A stretch of 64,000 nucleotides of DNA, taken from the NCBI RefSeq assembly GCF_030445035.2, contig NC_080673.1, forward strand, positions 202,614,216 to 202,678,215, in the 5' to 3' direction. The DNA is from Dasypus novemcinctus. Lineage: Eukaryota > Chordata > Mammalia > Cingulata > Dasypodidae. The position numbers and the translations under genes were made by a program. Of this stretch, positions 22,390-32,536 are shown piece after piece. A model generated the notes under the pieces. The model saw only the letters and a list, made by a program, of their open reading frames with translations. It was not told the origin of the DNA and searched no databases. Within the stretch, counting starts at the first letter, position 1; every line of letters begins with the position of its first letter.

Positions 22390-22670
22390 GCAGCTCCCTT
22401 CCATCCCAAATCTGGGCTTGGCCATGTGACTGATGCTAGCCAATGGGACAGGGGCAAAGTGGCACATACAGAGCCTTGACAGGCTCCTGTGCCCTCAGGC
22501 TTACCCCATCCTGCTGCTCTTAGGAACCCTGGGCCCGCCATGTGAACAAGCCTGCTGGATGACAAGGCCCTGTCATTCATGTCATCCCACTGACATCAAG
22601 CCCGTGACGAAACCTGAGCTGAGGCCATGCTGGCCCACCCAGCCGCCACCCTGCCTCCCGGTCCAGGGCT
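22390..22670 (+). mobile_element. LTR-like relic
   Basis: 'cttggccatgtgactgatgctagccaatgggac', then 'gctgctcttaggaaccctgggcccgccatgtgaacaagcctgctggatga' follows a recurrent mammalian LTR consensus (ctttggccaatgggac ... ttggaaaccctgagaccaccatgtgaacaagcc). The class is assigned from memory only. Confidence 0.45.
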
Positions 22671-23118
22671 AGGGTCCCCCAGATGTCAGCAGCCGGGCTT
22701 TCCTCTTAGACTGGCCGGCGTCCCAGTGAGGAAGCTGTCATCTTCCACACGGTGGGGGGGACAAGCATAACCCACTGTGGGGTGGCACCCCCCCACCCCA
22801 GTTCTCCCTCCGATGAGCCCCCCACCTGCTGCCGGGCCCAGCGAGGGGACCCGGCCTGCTGCTGCTGAAGCAGACTTGCAGAAAATCCCCATTTTTGCTC
22901 ATCATCTGCAACCTCATCTCCAGAGGTCCCTGCCGCCTCAAGGTCCAGTTTTGGGGTGCAAACCCCACAGCTGGCTTAGGTTCAGCTTTCTTCCATTTTT
23001 TCAGGAGGCACCGAAGATTGAGCCCAGACATGGGGAGCAGCTGCTCACGCACTTGAGCTCCATCTGCTCCCGGGATCAGCTTTCTTCCCTTCTAAGCTGC
23101 TGTCGCGGTGCATCCTCT

Positions 23119-23141
23119 CCCCCCCCCCCCCCCCCCCCCCC
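23119..23141. repeat. Poly-C homopolymer, 23 bases
   Basis: Twenty-three consecutive cytosines on the + strand, preceded by CATCCTCT. Runs of this length are unstable and prone to sequencing error, so the exact count is uncertain. Confidence 0.95.
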
Positions 23142-23454
23142 GCCTCGTGGGCTTGTCTTCTACCCCTTCGCTGCATTTCGCTGGGCTTGGGGAGCGAGGG
23201 GTGGTGGTGGCTGGGAGGGTCCCCCGTGCTCCTCCGCCCCCCTTCACTCAGCACGGGGCCACCAAGGACCAGTTGGGGCCGGGCCTCAGGACAAGGGGGC
23301 CCTCGATGAGGGCGAGGGCGCAGCCACATGGGTGGCCATCACTCTGCCCACCGCACTCTTCGGCGCCAGTCAAGGCTGGGCCCGGTCGGGCCAAGGCTGA
23401 GATACTCACCACCGGCTTTTGAGTGTCCCCCATGGACCCGGCACCTTCGCCGCC

Positions 23455-23595
23455 TGAGTTTGAATCCTCGTTCCACCGCTCACTGGCTCTATGGCCTTGG
23501 GCCAAAGCTAAGTCACTGAAAGTCCCGGTTTCTTCATCTGTAAAATGGGTCTAACAATAGTCCTGCCCTCACCCCCTGCGAAACGAATAACATGA
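23455..23595 (+). repeat. MIR SINE relic
   Basis: A well-preserved MIR core: GAGTTTGAATCCTCG, ACCGCTCACTGGCTCTATGG, CCTTGGGCCAAAGCTAAGTC and TTCTTCATCTGTAAAATGGG in the correct order. This is the clearest MIR in the window. Confidence 0.9.
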
Positions 23596-23736
23596 AGTCA
23601 AGACAAGACAACACGCGCGAGATAAGACGCGGCAAGCCCTCGGCGCGGCGGGACGGAGGGCTCAGTGCAGCACTGCCAGCTCTGCACCCTGGCCACCACG
23701 CTGAGGGGTGCGTCTCCGGCGTCCGCGGGCACCTGG

Positions 23737-23750
23737 CCAGCAGGGGGCTC
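23737..23750 (+). promoter_or_regulatory. CTCF-type motif, + orientation
   Basis: CCAGCAGGGGGCTC matches the CTCF core CCASYAGRKGGCRS. It lies about 630 bp beyond the likely PPP2R2C polyadenylation site, in the gap between the two convergent genes. Occupancy is not known. Confidence 0.5.
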
Positions 23751-23924
23751 TCTGCTCCTTTATGCACATCCTGCGGGCTGCCAGGCCTGATTGAAGAAGC
23801 GACCCCTGGGCTCCACGAGGGGCGCAGGGAAACCCAAGGGGCAGTCGACCCCGGCGGTCATCCCCTCCAGGCTCTCTGGGACACCGAGCCGTTTGTGTGA
23901 CGCTGGGGAGCACTGTTTTAGGAG

Positions 23925-24060
23925 TCGGCCCACCCAAGCATGAAACCCCGGCTGCCACACACAGTAGCCGTGCGATCTTGAGTCAATTCTTGAGCTGGGT
24001 GTGCTCATCTGTACCCCATGCTCAGCGTGGATGTGAGGGTCGTAAAGGGTAACGGGATAA
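23925..24060 (+). repeat. MIR SINE relic
   Basis: 'tgaaaccccggctgccacac', 'gtgcgatcttgagtcaattcttgagctgggtg' and 'ctcatctgtaccccatg' follow the MIR order in the + orientation. Confidence 0.6.
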
Positions 24061-24137
24061 CGAAAACGTATTTGGAAATCATGGTCAGCTATTCGTGCCT
24101 GCTTCAAAAGGAAGAAACAAAACACGAAACTATCACC

Positions 24138-24285
24138 TATCGTTGATTCGGTGCTTGTGTGCCAGACACAGTGCTTTGCGAGGATTACCTCATTGAACCC
24201 CCACCCGTCTGTGAAATTGATGACGTAGATTCTAGGGTTAACTCCATCTCCCGGTGATGAGTTCAAGGCGCAGAAAGGCTAAGAG
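24138..24285 (-). repeat. MIR SINE relic, antisense
   Basis: 'tgattcggtgcttgtgtgccagacacagtgctttgcgaggattacctcattgaaccccc' in parts, then 'gttcaaggcgcagaaaggctaag', is the reverse-strand MIR order (gcgcttactatgtgccaggcactgtgctaagc ... taactcatttaatcc ... aactgaggcacagagaggttaag). It stands about 80 bp from the MIR on the other strand. Confidence 0.75.
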
Positions 24286-24386
24286 CAGCCAGCCAAGCTG
24301 CTTCCCAACGGGAGCCCCTTCCCCGGGTGGGCCGCAGTCAAAACAAACGGCATGCCGAGCCCAACTGTAGATGTAACATTTGTTAT

Positions 24387-24392
24387 TTTATT
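24387..24392 (-). terminator. PPP2R2C: PPP2R2C distal polyadenylation signal AATAAA
   Basis: TTTATT on the + strand is AATAAA on the minus strand. It is the last canonical signal before the repeat-rich intergenic sequence, and a T-rich stretch (gtttgttttgact on the minus strand) follows it. Confidence 0.55.
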
Positions 24393-24422
24393 GGAAAAAG
24401 CTGGTATTCACATATTTATAAT

Positions 24423-24428
24423 TTTATT
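24423..24428 (-). terminator. PPP2R2C: PPP2R2C proximal polyadenylation signal AATAAA
   Basis: A second AATAAA on the minus strand, 36 bp upstream of the one at 24392-24387. Either or both may be used. Confidence 0.5.
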
Positions 24429-25969
24429 CAACAGTTGGATAATTTGTGAGACACCAAGAAAAAGAATGCAACTAGGAGTTAAGAGTCCAACATGAGCAGG
24501 TCTGCCTACTGTACCACCACACAGCCTACGCCACCAAGAGCCGCATCCCCAGAAAACAGCGACAGGGGAAAAAAGGAAACCACAATTCACAATGACTCTG
24601 AACGCCCATACGTTCAAGAAGACCAGAACATTTACCCAGTAAGGATGCAAAGTTTGTGCCTATTAAACTGGTCCTTTTGCCATTTCTACTTTTGCCAGGA
24701 CCCCCCCCTCCCCAACATCTTTTCTCGACACACATACGATTATTCACAATTTGCTTTGGACATCATTCTTTTCAAAGGTTCCGAAGATACACCTTTCTTC
24801 TAAGATCTTTTTCGTTCTTCCATTTCTTTTTGGTTTGGTTCCCAAACTTTAAAACAGAAGTAAGGAAGTAGTAATGTATTAAGACCTCCTTCTTAATACA
24901 GTGTGAGACCTGTACTTTGAAGAAGGTAAATGCTAAACATGTGATTCAATAGTGACTCTAGTTACAAATGCAAGTCTCCGCTGCTAGTGCTTGACCCACA
25001 AAGGGAATGGATCCTGCCAAGAGCCGTGTACTTGTGTAAGGCCCTCAAAGCTGGATTTTGGCATCAGTGAGATTTCTGTACAGTTTACCACATTCTCAAA
25101 CCTCTTTACAAGGGGAAAAAAAAGGAATCCAATCCTTTGATTGTTAAATTTAATTAGACTAGTTATGTACATATAATACTGTCCAGGTCACCTGGAGTTT
25201 ACCGTGACATATAAACAAAACATTCTTCATTCATGTCGATTTAAAAAAAAAAAACCAATGGGCCCATTTCCTTGTGGAATTACGATAGGGCCGGAAGTGA
25301 GTATACATGCGTTTTGTGCTTTTACACACACAGAAGTAGAGAGCGATCCACTGAGAAAAATCCCAGTCGGGTCCGTATCCTGGGTTACGTGACATCCTGT
25401 AAAAAAAAACAAAACGGTGGCTTCTGCTGGGCCGTGCCGGCACTTGGCTTTCTGAATCCAAACATGAAGCCACGTGGCGTGGCTGCAATTCCACGGCCCG
25501 AGAGCGTGGCTGGCAGGGCTGGCGGGTCGGGTCTCGCCAGAACCCGGGACGCTGCAGGAAGACCGCATTTCCCGTGGCCTCGCCGTCGGGAGGCGACAGC
25601 ACTAAACCGGACAGTCTCCCGGGGCCGTGCGGGCCTTGAAGGAGGTGTATATTCTACAGTGGTCAGGCATGCAGTTTCCTCTCGGAGCAGTTGGGTTCCC
25701 CTGGAAAGGGTGTCTCTGGGGTGATGCGGGGAGTCCCCGAGAGGCCGAGCCATGGCAGGCGCCACAGCAGGGCCACGGCGGCTCCTCCACCTGCCACCGG
25801 GAGGCCCCTTCCCCCCGCGGCGCCCGTCGTCACCTCAGCTGCCAGTCCCGCATCACGGGGTCACGGGATGAAGAAGCTTCTGGCCCCTTCCAGGCTAAAC
25901 GTCACCTTACTATGAGCCACTGCGTGGCGTCTTGGAAGGAGCCTTGGGGGGGGGGGTCCCAGCTCCCCT

Positions 25970-26065
25970 GGCTGGTGTGTGCCTTGGGCAGGACTTTTAC
26001 TCTCCGGGAGCCTCAGTTTCCCCTTGTGTTGGGGAGCTAGATGGTTCCCCCTTATCCCTGGCCCC
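25970..26065 (+). repeat. MIR relic inside the PPP2R2C 3'UTR
   Basis: 'tgtgtgccttgggcaggacttttactctccgggagcctcagtttcccc' in parts is the MIR core in the + orientation, antisense to the PPP2R2C transcript. Confidence 0.65.
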
Positions 26066-26609
26066 TGGCGCAGAGCCGAGGCTTAAGCTGAGCCCCCGGG
26101 GGGCTGGGTGGGTGCGGACGTCAAGGCCCCTGGAGAGCTGTCGCCCGACGAGCGAGCACCGTGTCGGGCAAGTGGGAGGCGCCCGGCAGCTGGACGAGTT
26201 AGGCGAGGAGGCCAGGCAGGTGCACAGAGGGACTGAGCCCCTGTCCCCTCCGGGAGCCGGAGCGGACCCGGGTATTTCAGGACACCGACCGAGCCCAAAA
26301 GAGGAGCTGGCACCTGCAGATTCTCCGCACGAACCCGGGATCCCAAAAGCTCGGGTGAGGGCGGCAGAACCGAGGCACCGAGAGCATCCCTAGCTGGCTA
26401 CCTGTCCCCGAAAAAAATCCCCCGGGGGGCGCGAAAGGCCCTAGGGCGGTGGCCCGGCAGGCGCGTGTCGAGGCACCTGACGAGCGTGGCCGTCACCTCC
26501 CAGCAGCCGGCTCGGGCCGGGGCCGCCGGGGCAGAGGGGGCCGGGCCCCCGGGCCCCCGCGCGGTCCTCACCGCCGTCCCTTGTCCCTCGCCGCGCCGGC
26601 CGGGCCCGG

Positions 26610-26901
26610 CTAGTGCACCTCGGAGCTCACCTTGTCCTGGAAGATGTAGAGGTTGTTGGTGGCGGCGATGGCGATGATGTTCTCGGCCGGGTGCCAGGCC
26701 GTGTGCAGGATCTTCTTGGCGAAGTCGAGGCTGTCGACGCTGACGTCGTCGCGCCGGCGCCGGCCGCCCAGGCACACGCGCCGCGGCTTCAGCACCGCCC
26801 TGGGCTTGCTGCTCTCGCGCGACGCCTCCAGGGTCACGTCGCGCTTGGTGTCGCGGTCGAACATGCGGAAGAAGTTGTTGTAGGCCCCCGTCATGATGAC
26901 A
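26610..26901 (-). CDS. PPP2R2C: PPP2R2C terminal coding exon (B55-gamma, residues about 351-447)
   Basis: PPP2R2C encodes a B55/PR55-family regulatory subunit of protein phosphatase 2A, a seven-bladed WD40 propeller that selects substrates and binds the scaffold/catalytic core. This exon is 292 nt: one base completing Ser, 96 codons and TAG. The peptide starts [20 protein letters not shown], includes [20 protein letters not shown] and [20 protein letters not shown], and ends [15 protein letters not shown]. This is the last propeller blade and closing strand. The acceptor is tcctcccgccag (AG at 26903-26902). The extended basic GGRRRRDD and the C-terminal SSEVH differ from the GGKRRRDD and NSDMH I recall in human. 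It is assigned to gamma rather than alpha, beta or delta by KPRRVC...RRRDD and by synteny with WFS1. Confidence 0.95.
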
Positions 26902-27140
26902 CTGGCGGGAGGAGAGGGGGGTCAGCGGGGGCCCCCCGCGAGCCAGGTCCGAGTCCCCCACCCCCCGGCCTCCGGGGAACGGGGCGCGGTGGAAACAGCG
27001 TCTGTGAAGACAGGGTTTGTCAAGACGAGGCCCCGCGGGAGAGGCCCCAAGAAGAGGGAATCGGGGCGTGGGCGGTGGGGGACGGGGGAGGCCACCTCGG
27101 ATTTCTGGCAAACCACCAGGAGCTAAGAAAAGGCAGAGAA

Positions 27141-27290
27141 GGGGCGTGGGTGCGGCTCCGTGGTTGAGCGCCTGCCTCCCAGTACCCCCCCCACCAACTC
27201 ATTGGGGAGCGGATGTGACTCCGTGGTTGAGCGCCTGCCTCCCATGTGCGAGGTCCTGGGTCCAAGACCCAGTACCTCCTGAAAACAAGA
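27141..27290 (+). mobile_element. Dimeric or duplicated DAS-type SINE heads
   Basis: Two head units lie in tandem: GGGGCGTGGGTGCGGCTCCG...GAGCGCCTGCCTCCC at 27141-27180, and GGGGAGCGGATGTGACTCCG...GAGCGCCTGCCTCCC at 27204-27243. The second continues through ATGTGCGAGGTCCTGGGTCC to CCCAGTACCTCCTGAAAAC. The first unit jumps straight from CTGCCTCCC to AGTACC, so it looks like an internally deleted copy. The insertion lies about 240 bp upstream of the last PPP2R2C exon, antisense to the gene. Confidence 0.8.
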
Positions 27291-29387
27291 TCCAAAGGTT
27301 GCCTTCGGACCTGGGAAGCACTGTGAGGACTCCTAGCACCCTGACGGGGAGGAGCCACTCCTGTTGCTTTAAGCCCCCCGCTGTTTTGTCACGGGCGGCC
27401 CCGGCCCCCCGGGGATGCCGTGTCCCAGGCAGGGGTCACACAGCGCTGCCACCGCACCCCTTTCCTGAGGGAGAAGGTGCACCGGGCGCCTGGCAGCTCG
27501 GGGCGGGCCCCAGGCACCCGCTCCATGTCCCCCTGTGGCGTGTGACACGCCTCCTGGAGCCCTTGGGGAGTCCACCCTGTGGCCTGAAGGAGGTAGGCAA
27601 GTGGGGGTCAGAGGCCCCGGGCTACCTCCTAACGCCACACCTTCTGGATGGCGATGGGTGGGGCTGGAGAGGCCCCCAGCTGAGGGGCCCCGGCCCCGTG
27701 GGGCTGGAACGATCCATTCCGGGGACCTAAGGGGCGACGGAAGTCCCCAAGCTCCTGTGTGAGGAGGTGGCACTGCCCGAGGCTCGGCAGCTCCTGCCCT
27801 GCGCTGCCTGGGGTGCCGCAGAGGCCTCGGGTCCGGGGACCCCAGCTCCCCCGGCTTCTGCTGCCGGCCGCGCCGCTCCTGAGATGGCGCCTGCCCCCCA
27901 AGGCCAAGCACCCCACTGGGTCACACCCTGCAGGGTCCAGGCTCGCTGCCGTCCCCGCCCTCTGACCTGCTCTCCCTTTGCGTCAGGAGATGGGCTGGGG
28001 GGGGCAGACAAGGGAGGTCTGCGAGGACGGCACGACCCTCTGGGGGAGCAGCCCTCCTGGGGTGTTCTGGGGCATCTGGAGGGGTGAAGCAGGGCCCTCC
28101 CCTGCGAGGGCAGGGGCCCTCGCCCACCCGAGAATCTGAAGAGCCCAGTACAGAATGTTTGCAAATGCAGATGTACGGTACATGGGAGCCCGGCGCAGGC
28201 GCAGTGCCCTGGGGCTGGTCAGTTGGGGTGCTGCTCTCCCCCCAGGCCTGAAGGGCTAAGGGAAGGGGGTGGAGAGAGACAGAGAGACACGGACGTGCGC
28301 GCGGAGGGCCGGCAGGGGCGCCATGTCCAGGGGCCCCGCAGCCTCGAGAGGCGCCCACCGGGGGCACACGCCCCGGCCCCCCAGCCGCCCCAGGGGCTCC
28401 TGCGGGCTCCCCACCGCCCGTCGGAGCAGCCGCGCAGAGCATGGGGCACCGGCCCGGAGAAGGGCAGAGGGAGTGGGGGCCCCGCCAGCCCCCGCGCCCG
28501 CACAGCTGGGCCGCAACGCCCCGAGGGGAGGCCCCCAGCGGTCACGGCAAGCCCCCAGCCCGGGAGGGGCTGCTTTTAAATGAGATGGACGCGGAGCCAG
28601 GGCCTTCCTTGCTCCCAGAGGACCTGAGCGTCCAGAGGGTGCTGTCCCCAGAGGTACCCACCAAGTGAGGTAGGCTGAACCTCGGACCCCCCAAAAGACA
28701 GGCTTTGGCCCTCGTGTTGCAGCGGGCGAGCCCAGCGGAGGCAGGAGCTGCTGGGGACAGAACCCCCCGAGGCGCGTCCAGTCCCGGGCCCTGGTCCTGG
28801 GGGTGGGGATCCGCTTGGACAGGGCCCTGGACACCTGTTGGTGGCGGTGGGGACGGCCTGCAGGCGGGGGCGTGTCCAGCACGGCCAAGGGCCTCACCCC
28901 AGGGGCCAGAGGATGCCGGGGCAGCCCCGGGGGCAGCCAGGCTGGGGCTGGGAGGGCACCCCCTGTCCCCCAGGCAGGCCGGGGCGCAGCACAGGCGCGG
29001 GGCCGGCGGGGGCTGCAGCCAGGGGTTCCTGGGGTCCCGCCCACCCCCGCCCACCCCCGCATGCAGCCCCCGGCTCCCCTGGGGGCACCGTTGTCTTCAG
29101 GCCATTCGGGGAGGCCGGGGGTGGGAGGGTGGCCATGCCCGGCAGCCCGTCCCCAGGACCCACAGCTCCACGTCACCCCCGCCTGTCCTTGGCAGGGAGG
29201 GCTGGGAGGTGGGGGGCGGGTGGGGGCCCCTGTGTCCCTGAGAGGGGCTGTCCTCGGAGCGACAGTCCCTGGGGCGAGTCCAGGCCGAATCTGAAGGACG
29301 ACCGAGGGGACAGCGGGTCGTTTGAGGGAAGCAGGTGGGAGGAGGCGGCCGAGGGAGGGAGGAGGGGCCAGGGCTGGGCGGGGAGGG

Positions 29388-29745
29388 TGTGAGAGACAGA
29401 GACAGAGGGAGAGACAGAGGGAAAGAGGGAGAGAGACAGGGAGATACAGAGAGGGACAAAGAGACAGAGGGAGAGAGACACACCGAGACAGAGAGAGACA
29501 GAGAGACAGGGAGAGACAGAGAGACAGAGACAGAGACAAAGAGAGCCAGAGAGCCAGAGACAAAGAGAGACAAAGACAGGGAGAGACAGAGAGACACAAA
29601 GAGACACAGAGACAGCGGGAGACAGAGGGAGACAAAGACAGAGACAAAGAGACAGAGAGACGGGAGAGACAGAGATGGAAAGACAGAGAGACAAGAGACA
29701 GAGAGAGACACAGAGACAGAGAGACAGAGACAGAGAGAGACAGAT
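29388..29745. repeat. GAGACA-type purine microsatellite, about 360 bp
   Basis: An almost pure purine tract with interspersed ACA, built from GAGACA, GAGAGACA and GAGGGAGA units. A short related tract lies at about 28271-28292 and another at 30488-30547. The reverse strand gives long low-complexity Ser/Leu open frames that are not genes. It is intronic in PPP2R2C, and its pyrimidine strand is the sense strand. Confidence 0.95.
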
Positions 29746-30487
29746 CATATGGTTGTAACTGTCCTTCTGTGACCCTTCCAGAGGGCACTGCAGGGTGCAT
29801 TAAAGGTGGCAATTTACTGATAACTGCAGATGTCTCTACTTTATTCTAAAGTCTAAGTTATGAGGTGACTTGATTTACTTTATAGACATTGGATTTTGAA
29901 GATATAATGAAAATTTTGATATACAATGGTACAAAAAAAGCACCAGCAACTGAAAACTGCTTTTCTGTGCACTGCCCCACTGGATGAAGCTGGCGTGATC
30001 TGTTGTGGTGAACTCCTAAGAATAATTCTGGGAGACCCTTAACTGCAGTGGCTATAATAAAGCTACTGTTGTTATTTTTTAGGAAACATCTGAATACATT
30101 TTAAAAAGGCTATTGGGAGGGCTTTATTTTAAGCATCTATTTTGAGGTTGATGTTTTAAAAAAGTTAACATTAAATCAAATTGTAAATTAGTTTAAATGT
30201 ATTGCCTTAAGGACCTACTAAAGAATGTGCCACCAGATTTTAAGTAATCGTTGCAATATCCTTGTCGAAAAACAAAAAACAAAAATCAATGTTGACTTAA
30301 ACATTTTCTTTAACAGAGTTGTCATGATTTTTTTTTTAATTCAGTCTTTCTCTTGCCTTCTTTTCCCCCCATCGAGGAAGTCTTTTACCTTCCCTACTAA
30401 GAAGTATTGACTTAGTGGTGCACATTCTAAAGCATTTCTGATTTGAATACTTCTGTATAATTTTTATCAAATAGTAAACCTCTTCTA
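29746..30487 (+). other. AT-rich island interrupting the GAGACA tract
   Basis: About 740 bp of AT-rich, non-repetitive-looking DNA sits between two GAGACA tracts in an otherwise GC-rich intron. It resembles a 3'UTR in composition and has ATAATAAAGC near 30055. It ends in GTGAAAAAAG directly before the second tract, as a retrocopy with a short A tail would. I cannot name a source gene. A conserved non-coding element is the alternative. Confidence 0.4.
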
Positions 30488-30547
30488 GTGAAAAAAGAGA
30501 GACAGAGACAAAGAGAGACAGAGACAGAGACAAAGAGAGAAAGAGAC
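30488..30547. repeat. GAGACA-type purine microsatellite, second tract
   Basis: AAAAAAGAGAGACAGAGACAAAG... continues for about 60 bp and uses the same units as the tract at 29388-29745. GC-rich DNA like that left of 29388 resumes directly after it. Confidence 0.9.
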
Positions 30548-31179
30548 CGTGGCGGGGCGGCGGGAAGGCGGGCAGGCCCTGGGGCCCCTGGAGCACCTGC
30601 GCGCCGCAGCCCCCGCCTCCCCCCGCGCAGCCTGACGGCCGCCGCCCCTGCCATCAGCGTCGCCTGTAGCTGGGGGTCACGGGGGTGGGGGCAGGCGGGC
30701 CCGGGGCCTCACGCTTTTTCCTTCCCTCACTTCTCAGACCTCTCAATAGAGGGGCGCTTCTGGGGTCCCCTCCACAGGGGAGGATGCCGAGGCTCGGGTG
30801 GGGTGGCCTCCTGGGAGCCGGGGCCCGAACCCTAGAAACGAGCCCTCGGGGCTGAGGGCCAGGCCGGCCGGTTCAGCCAGTCTGAGGCACCCTCTAAGCC
30901 GCACCTGCTTCCGTTCCTGAACGGGTTCCCGTTTCCTCAAAGGCTTGGTGTCGTCGTGCTCAATGGGGGGCGAGGTGGGTGCAGGGCCTGCCCGCCTCCT
31001 GCTGGGAGGTCCTGTCCATTCCTGGACCCCTGAGCCATCAGAACGGGGTCCTGCCCCCCACCCCCCGCCTTCTATCCTCCCCGCCATCACCTCTGTGGGA
31101 CGACTGCAGTAGCCCCCTCCCCAGTTCCTCATCCCCACAGAACTCCCCAGGTGGAACACCCACTCCGGGGGGCCTTATT

Positions 31180-31320
31180 AACCCCTTAACTTCTGCTCCA
31201 CCCTCTGCACCAAGCTATGACCACGTCAAACACTCTGGCCTCTGAGCCCTCTGATGCTGTTCCCCTTCCCAGAATGCCCTTCCACCTTCTGTGGATAAAC
31301 TCCTGGTGGGCTCTTGAGAC
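31180..31320 (+). repeat. L2-like LINE relic
   Basis: 'taaccccttaacttctgctccacc', 'ctctgatgctgttccccttcccagaatgcccttccacc' and 'aaactcctggtgggct' fit the L2 3' region (ctgttccctctgcctggaatgccctt). Confidence 0.5.
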
Positions 31321-32388
31321 TGGAGTGCTGCCTCCCCGGGGGGCTGCCCCCAAGTCCCTCCCGCAGAACAGGCCCCTCGGCTCCCCTCCTGCTCCCACTA
31401 CCAGGCCTTCCGGCTCCGGGTGCTCGGCTCTCACTGCACTGCGGGGCTTGCACCGCAGGGTCGGTCCGTGTCGGCCGGGTCCTCGGCGCCCTGTCCTCTC
31501 GTGTGAGCCGAGTCTGCAGACCCCAGGCAAGGGGACAGCCCCGTGCCCTGCAGGGGGTGGGGTCCCCGGCTGGAAGTCTGAGGAACCGTGACCCCCAGCC
31601 TCCAGCCCGGGGTAGGAGGGCACCAGGTAAGAGGGTGGGCAGACCTGTTCATGGGCTGCCAGGCGCCCCCACTCCCACCCTTCCCTTCACCCCACGATGG
31701 CGTCCCCTGAGCCCCGTGCCAGGGGCTGGGCCACAGCTGGGGAACCGCCGTCTGCTGAGGACCCCCGGGAGCTAGGCAGGGTGCTTTCCCACGCTGGACC
31801 CCGGGCGGCCTGGAGGGGGGGGTCCCACGTCCAGGCCTTCTGCACACCCCTGCGGTCTCTGGGCCAGGCCTGGGAGCACAGAAGTGAGTCAGCAGGGGTT
31901 GGGGAGCCCCAGGTACCCCACAGCGCCCGGGCTGGAGGGAACGTGCAAATGGCCTGAGGCAGCCGCCAGAGGGGCCGGTCCCTGCTCCCAGGAGGGTGCG
32001 CTGGGCCGGCCGTGGGGCGCCCCCGCAGCTCCCTCCCTCCTGTGTCTGAGCCTCTCCCCGGCCTTCGCACTCAACCCTGGGCGGTCCAGAGCCTGTACCT
32101 GGAGGGGCAGCAGAGGCTGCGAGGCGGGGCCCGGGTAGCTGGGGAGGGGGTGCTCTTAAAACACCCACGCCTCTGTGAATCCCACACCCTGACCATGGCC
32201 TCCTCCCCGGAGCGGCTGGTGAGGCAGAAGGAGCTCAGGGCTGGGCCAGGGGAGTCCCGGGCGGCCGAGCCGCTGTAGGATGTGGGGCCGGTGGGTTCAC
32301 TTCTCTGAGCTGACCTTGTGGTAAAAGTGGGGGCGCCGCCCTTGCTTGGCCAACCTGCTTGTCTGTGGGGGAGGCACGATGCCAAAGC

Positions 32389-32516
32389 CAGGTGTGCGCT
32401 CAGGTGTGCTCAGGTGAGCTCAGGTGCACTCAGGCGTGCTCAGGTGCGTTCAGGTGCACTCAGGTGAGCTCAGGTACATTCAAGTGCACTCAGGCCTGCT
32501 CAGGTGCACTCAGGTG
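32389..32516. repeat. 10-bp-period tandem array of CAGGTG-containing units
   Basis: From 32401 to 32520 the sequence is a strict 10-bp tandem repeat of the form CAGGTGNNCT. CAGGTG is intact at 32401, 32411, 32421, 32441, 32451, 32461, 32501 and 32511, plus a preceding copy at 32389, and variants fill the remaining units. The CAGGTG hexamer is the E-box bound by ZEB/SNAI-type and some bHLH proteins. It is intronic in PPP2R2C. Confidence 0.9.
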
Positions 32517-32523
32517 CTTGGGC

Positions 32524-32536
32524 TGCCACCTGGTGG
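32524..32536 (-). promoter_or_regulatory. CTCF-type motif, - orientation
   Basis: TGCCACCTGGTGG on the + strand reads CCACCAGGTGGCA on the minus strand, matching the CTCF core. It begins eight bases after the last CAGGTG of the array and itself contains CAGGTG on the minus strand. Confidence 0.5.

Larger units (their letters stand above)
14311..24369. other. Intergenic region between convergent WFS1 and PPP2R2C
   Basis: About 10 kb separates the two 3' ends. I see no exon with splice sites and conserved coding here. It contains an L1M fragment, DAS and MIR SINEs, several LTR relics, a poly-C run, one CTCF-type motif and an unexplained stretch at about 15.9-17.0 kb. An AT-richer single-copy-looking part lies at about 18,830-19,470. 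Confidence 0.75.
24370..26609 (-). other. PPP2R2C: PPP2R2C 3' untranslated region
   Basis: It extends from the TAG stop (26612-26610) to just past two AATAAA signals, about 2.2 kb, in line with the long 3'UTR I recall for mammalian PPP2R2C. The distal part (about 24,370-25,300) is AT-rich and largely free of recognisable repeats, as expected for a terminal UTR, while the proximal part is GC-rich and includes a MIR relic. The exact end is inferred. Confidence 0.6.

Noticed and set aside
26398..27111. Minus-strand 237-codon frame overlapping the last PPP2R2C exon
   Set aside because: It runs through the intron and 3'UTR in a different frame from the conserved B55 peptide, and reflects high GC content.
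28256..29812. Minus-strand open frame of 518 codons rich in LSLSLSVSLCLS
   Set aside because: It is a translation of the GAGACA microsatellite and GC-rich flanks, not a gene.
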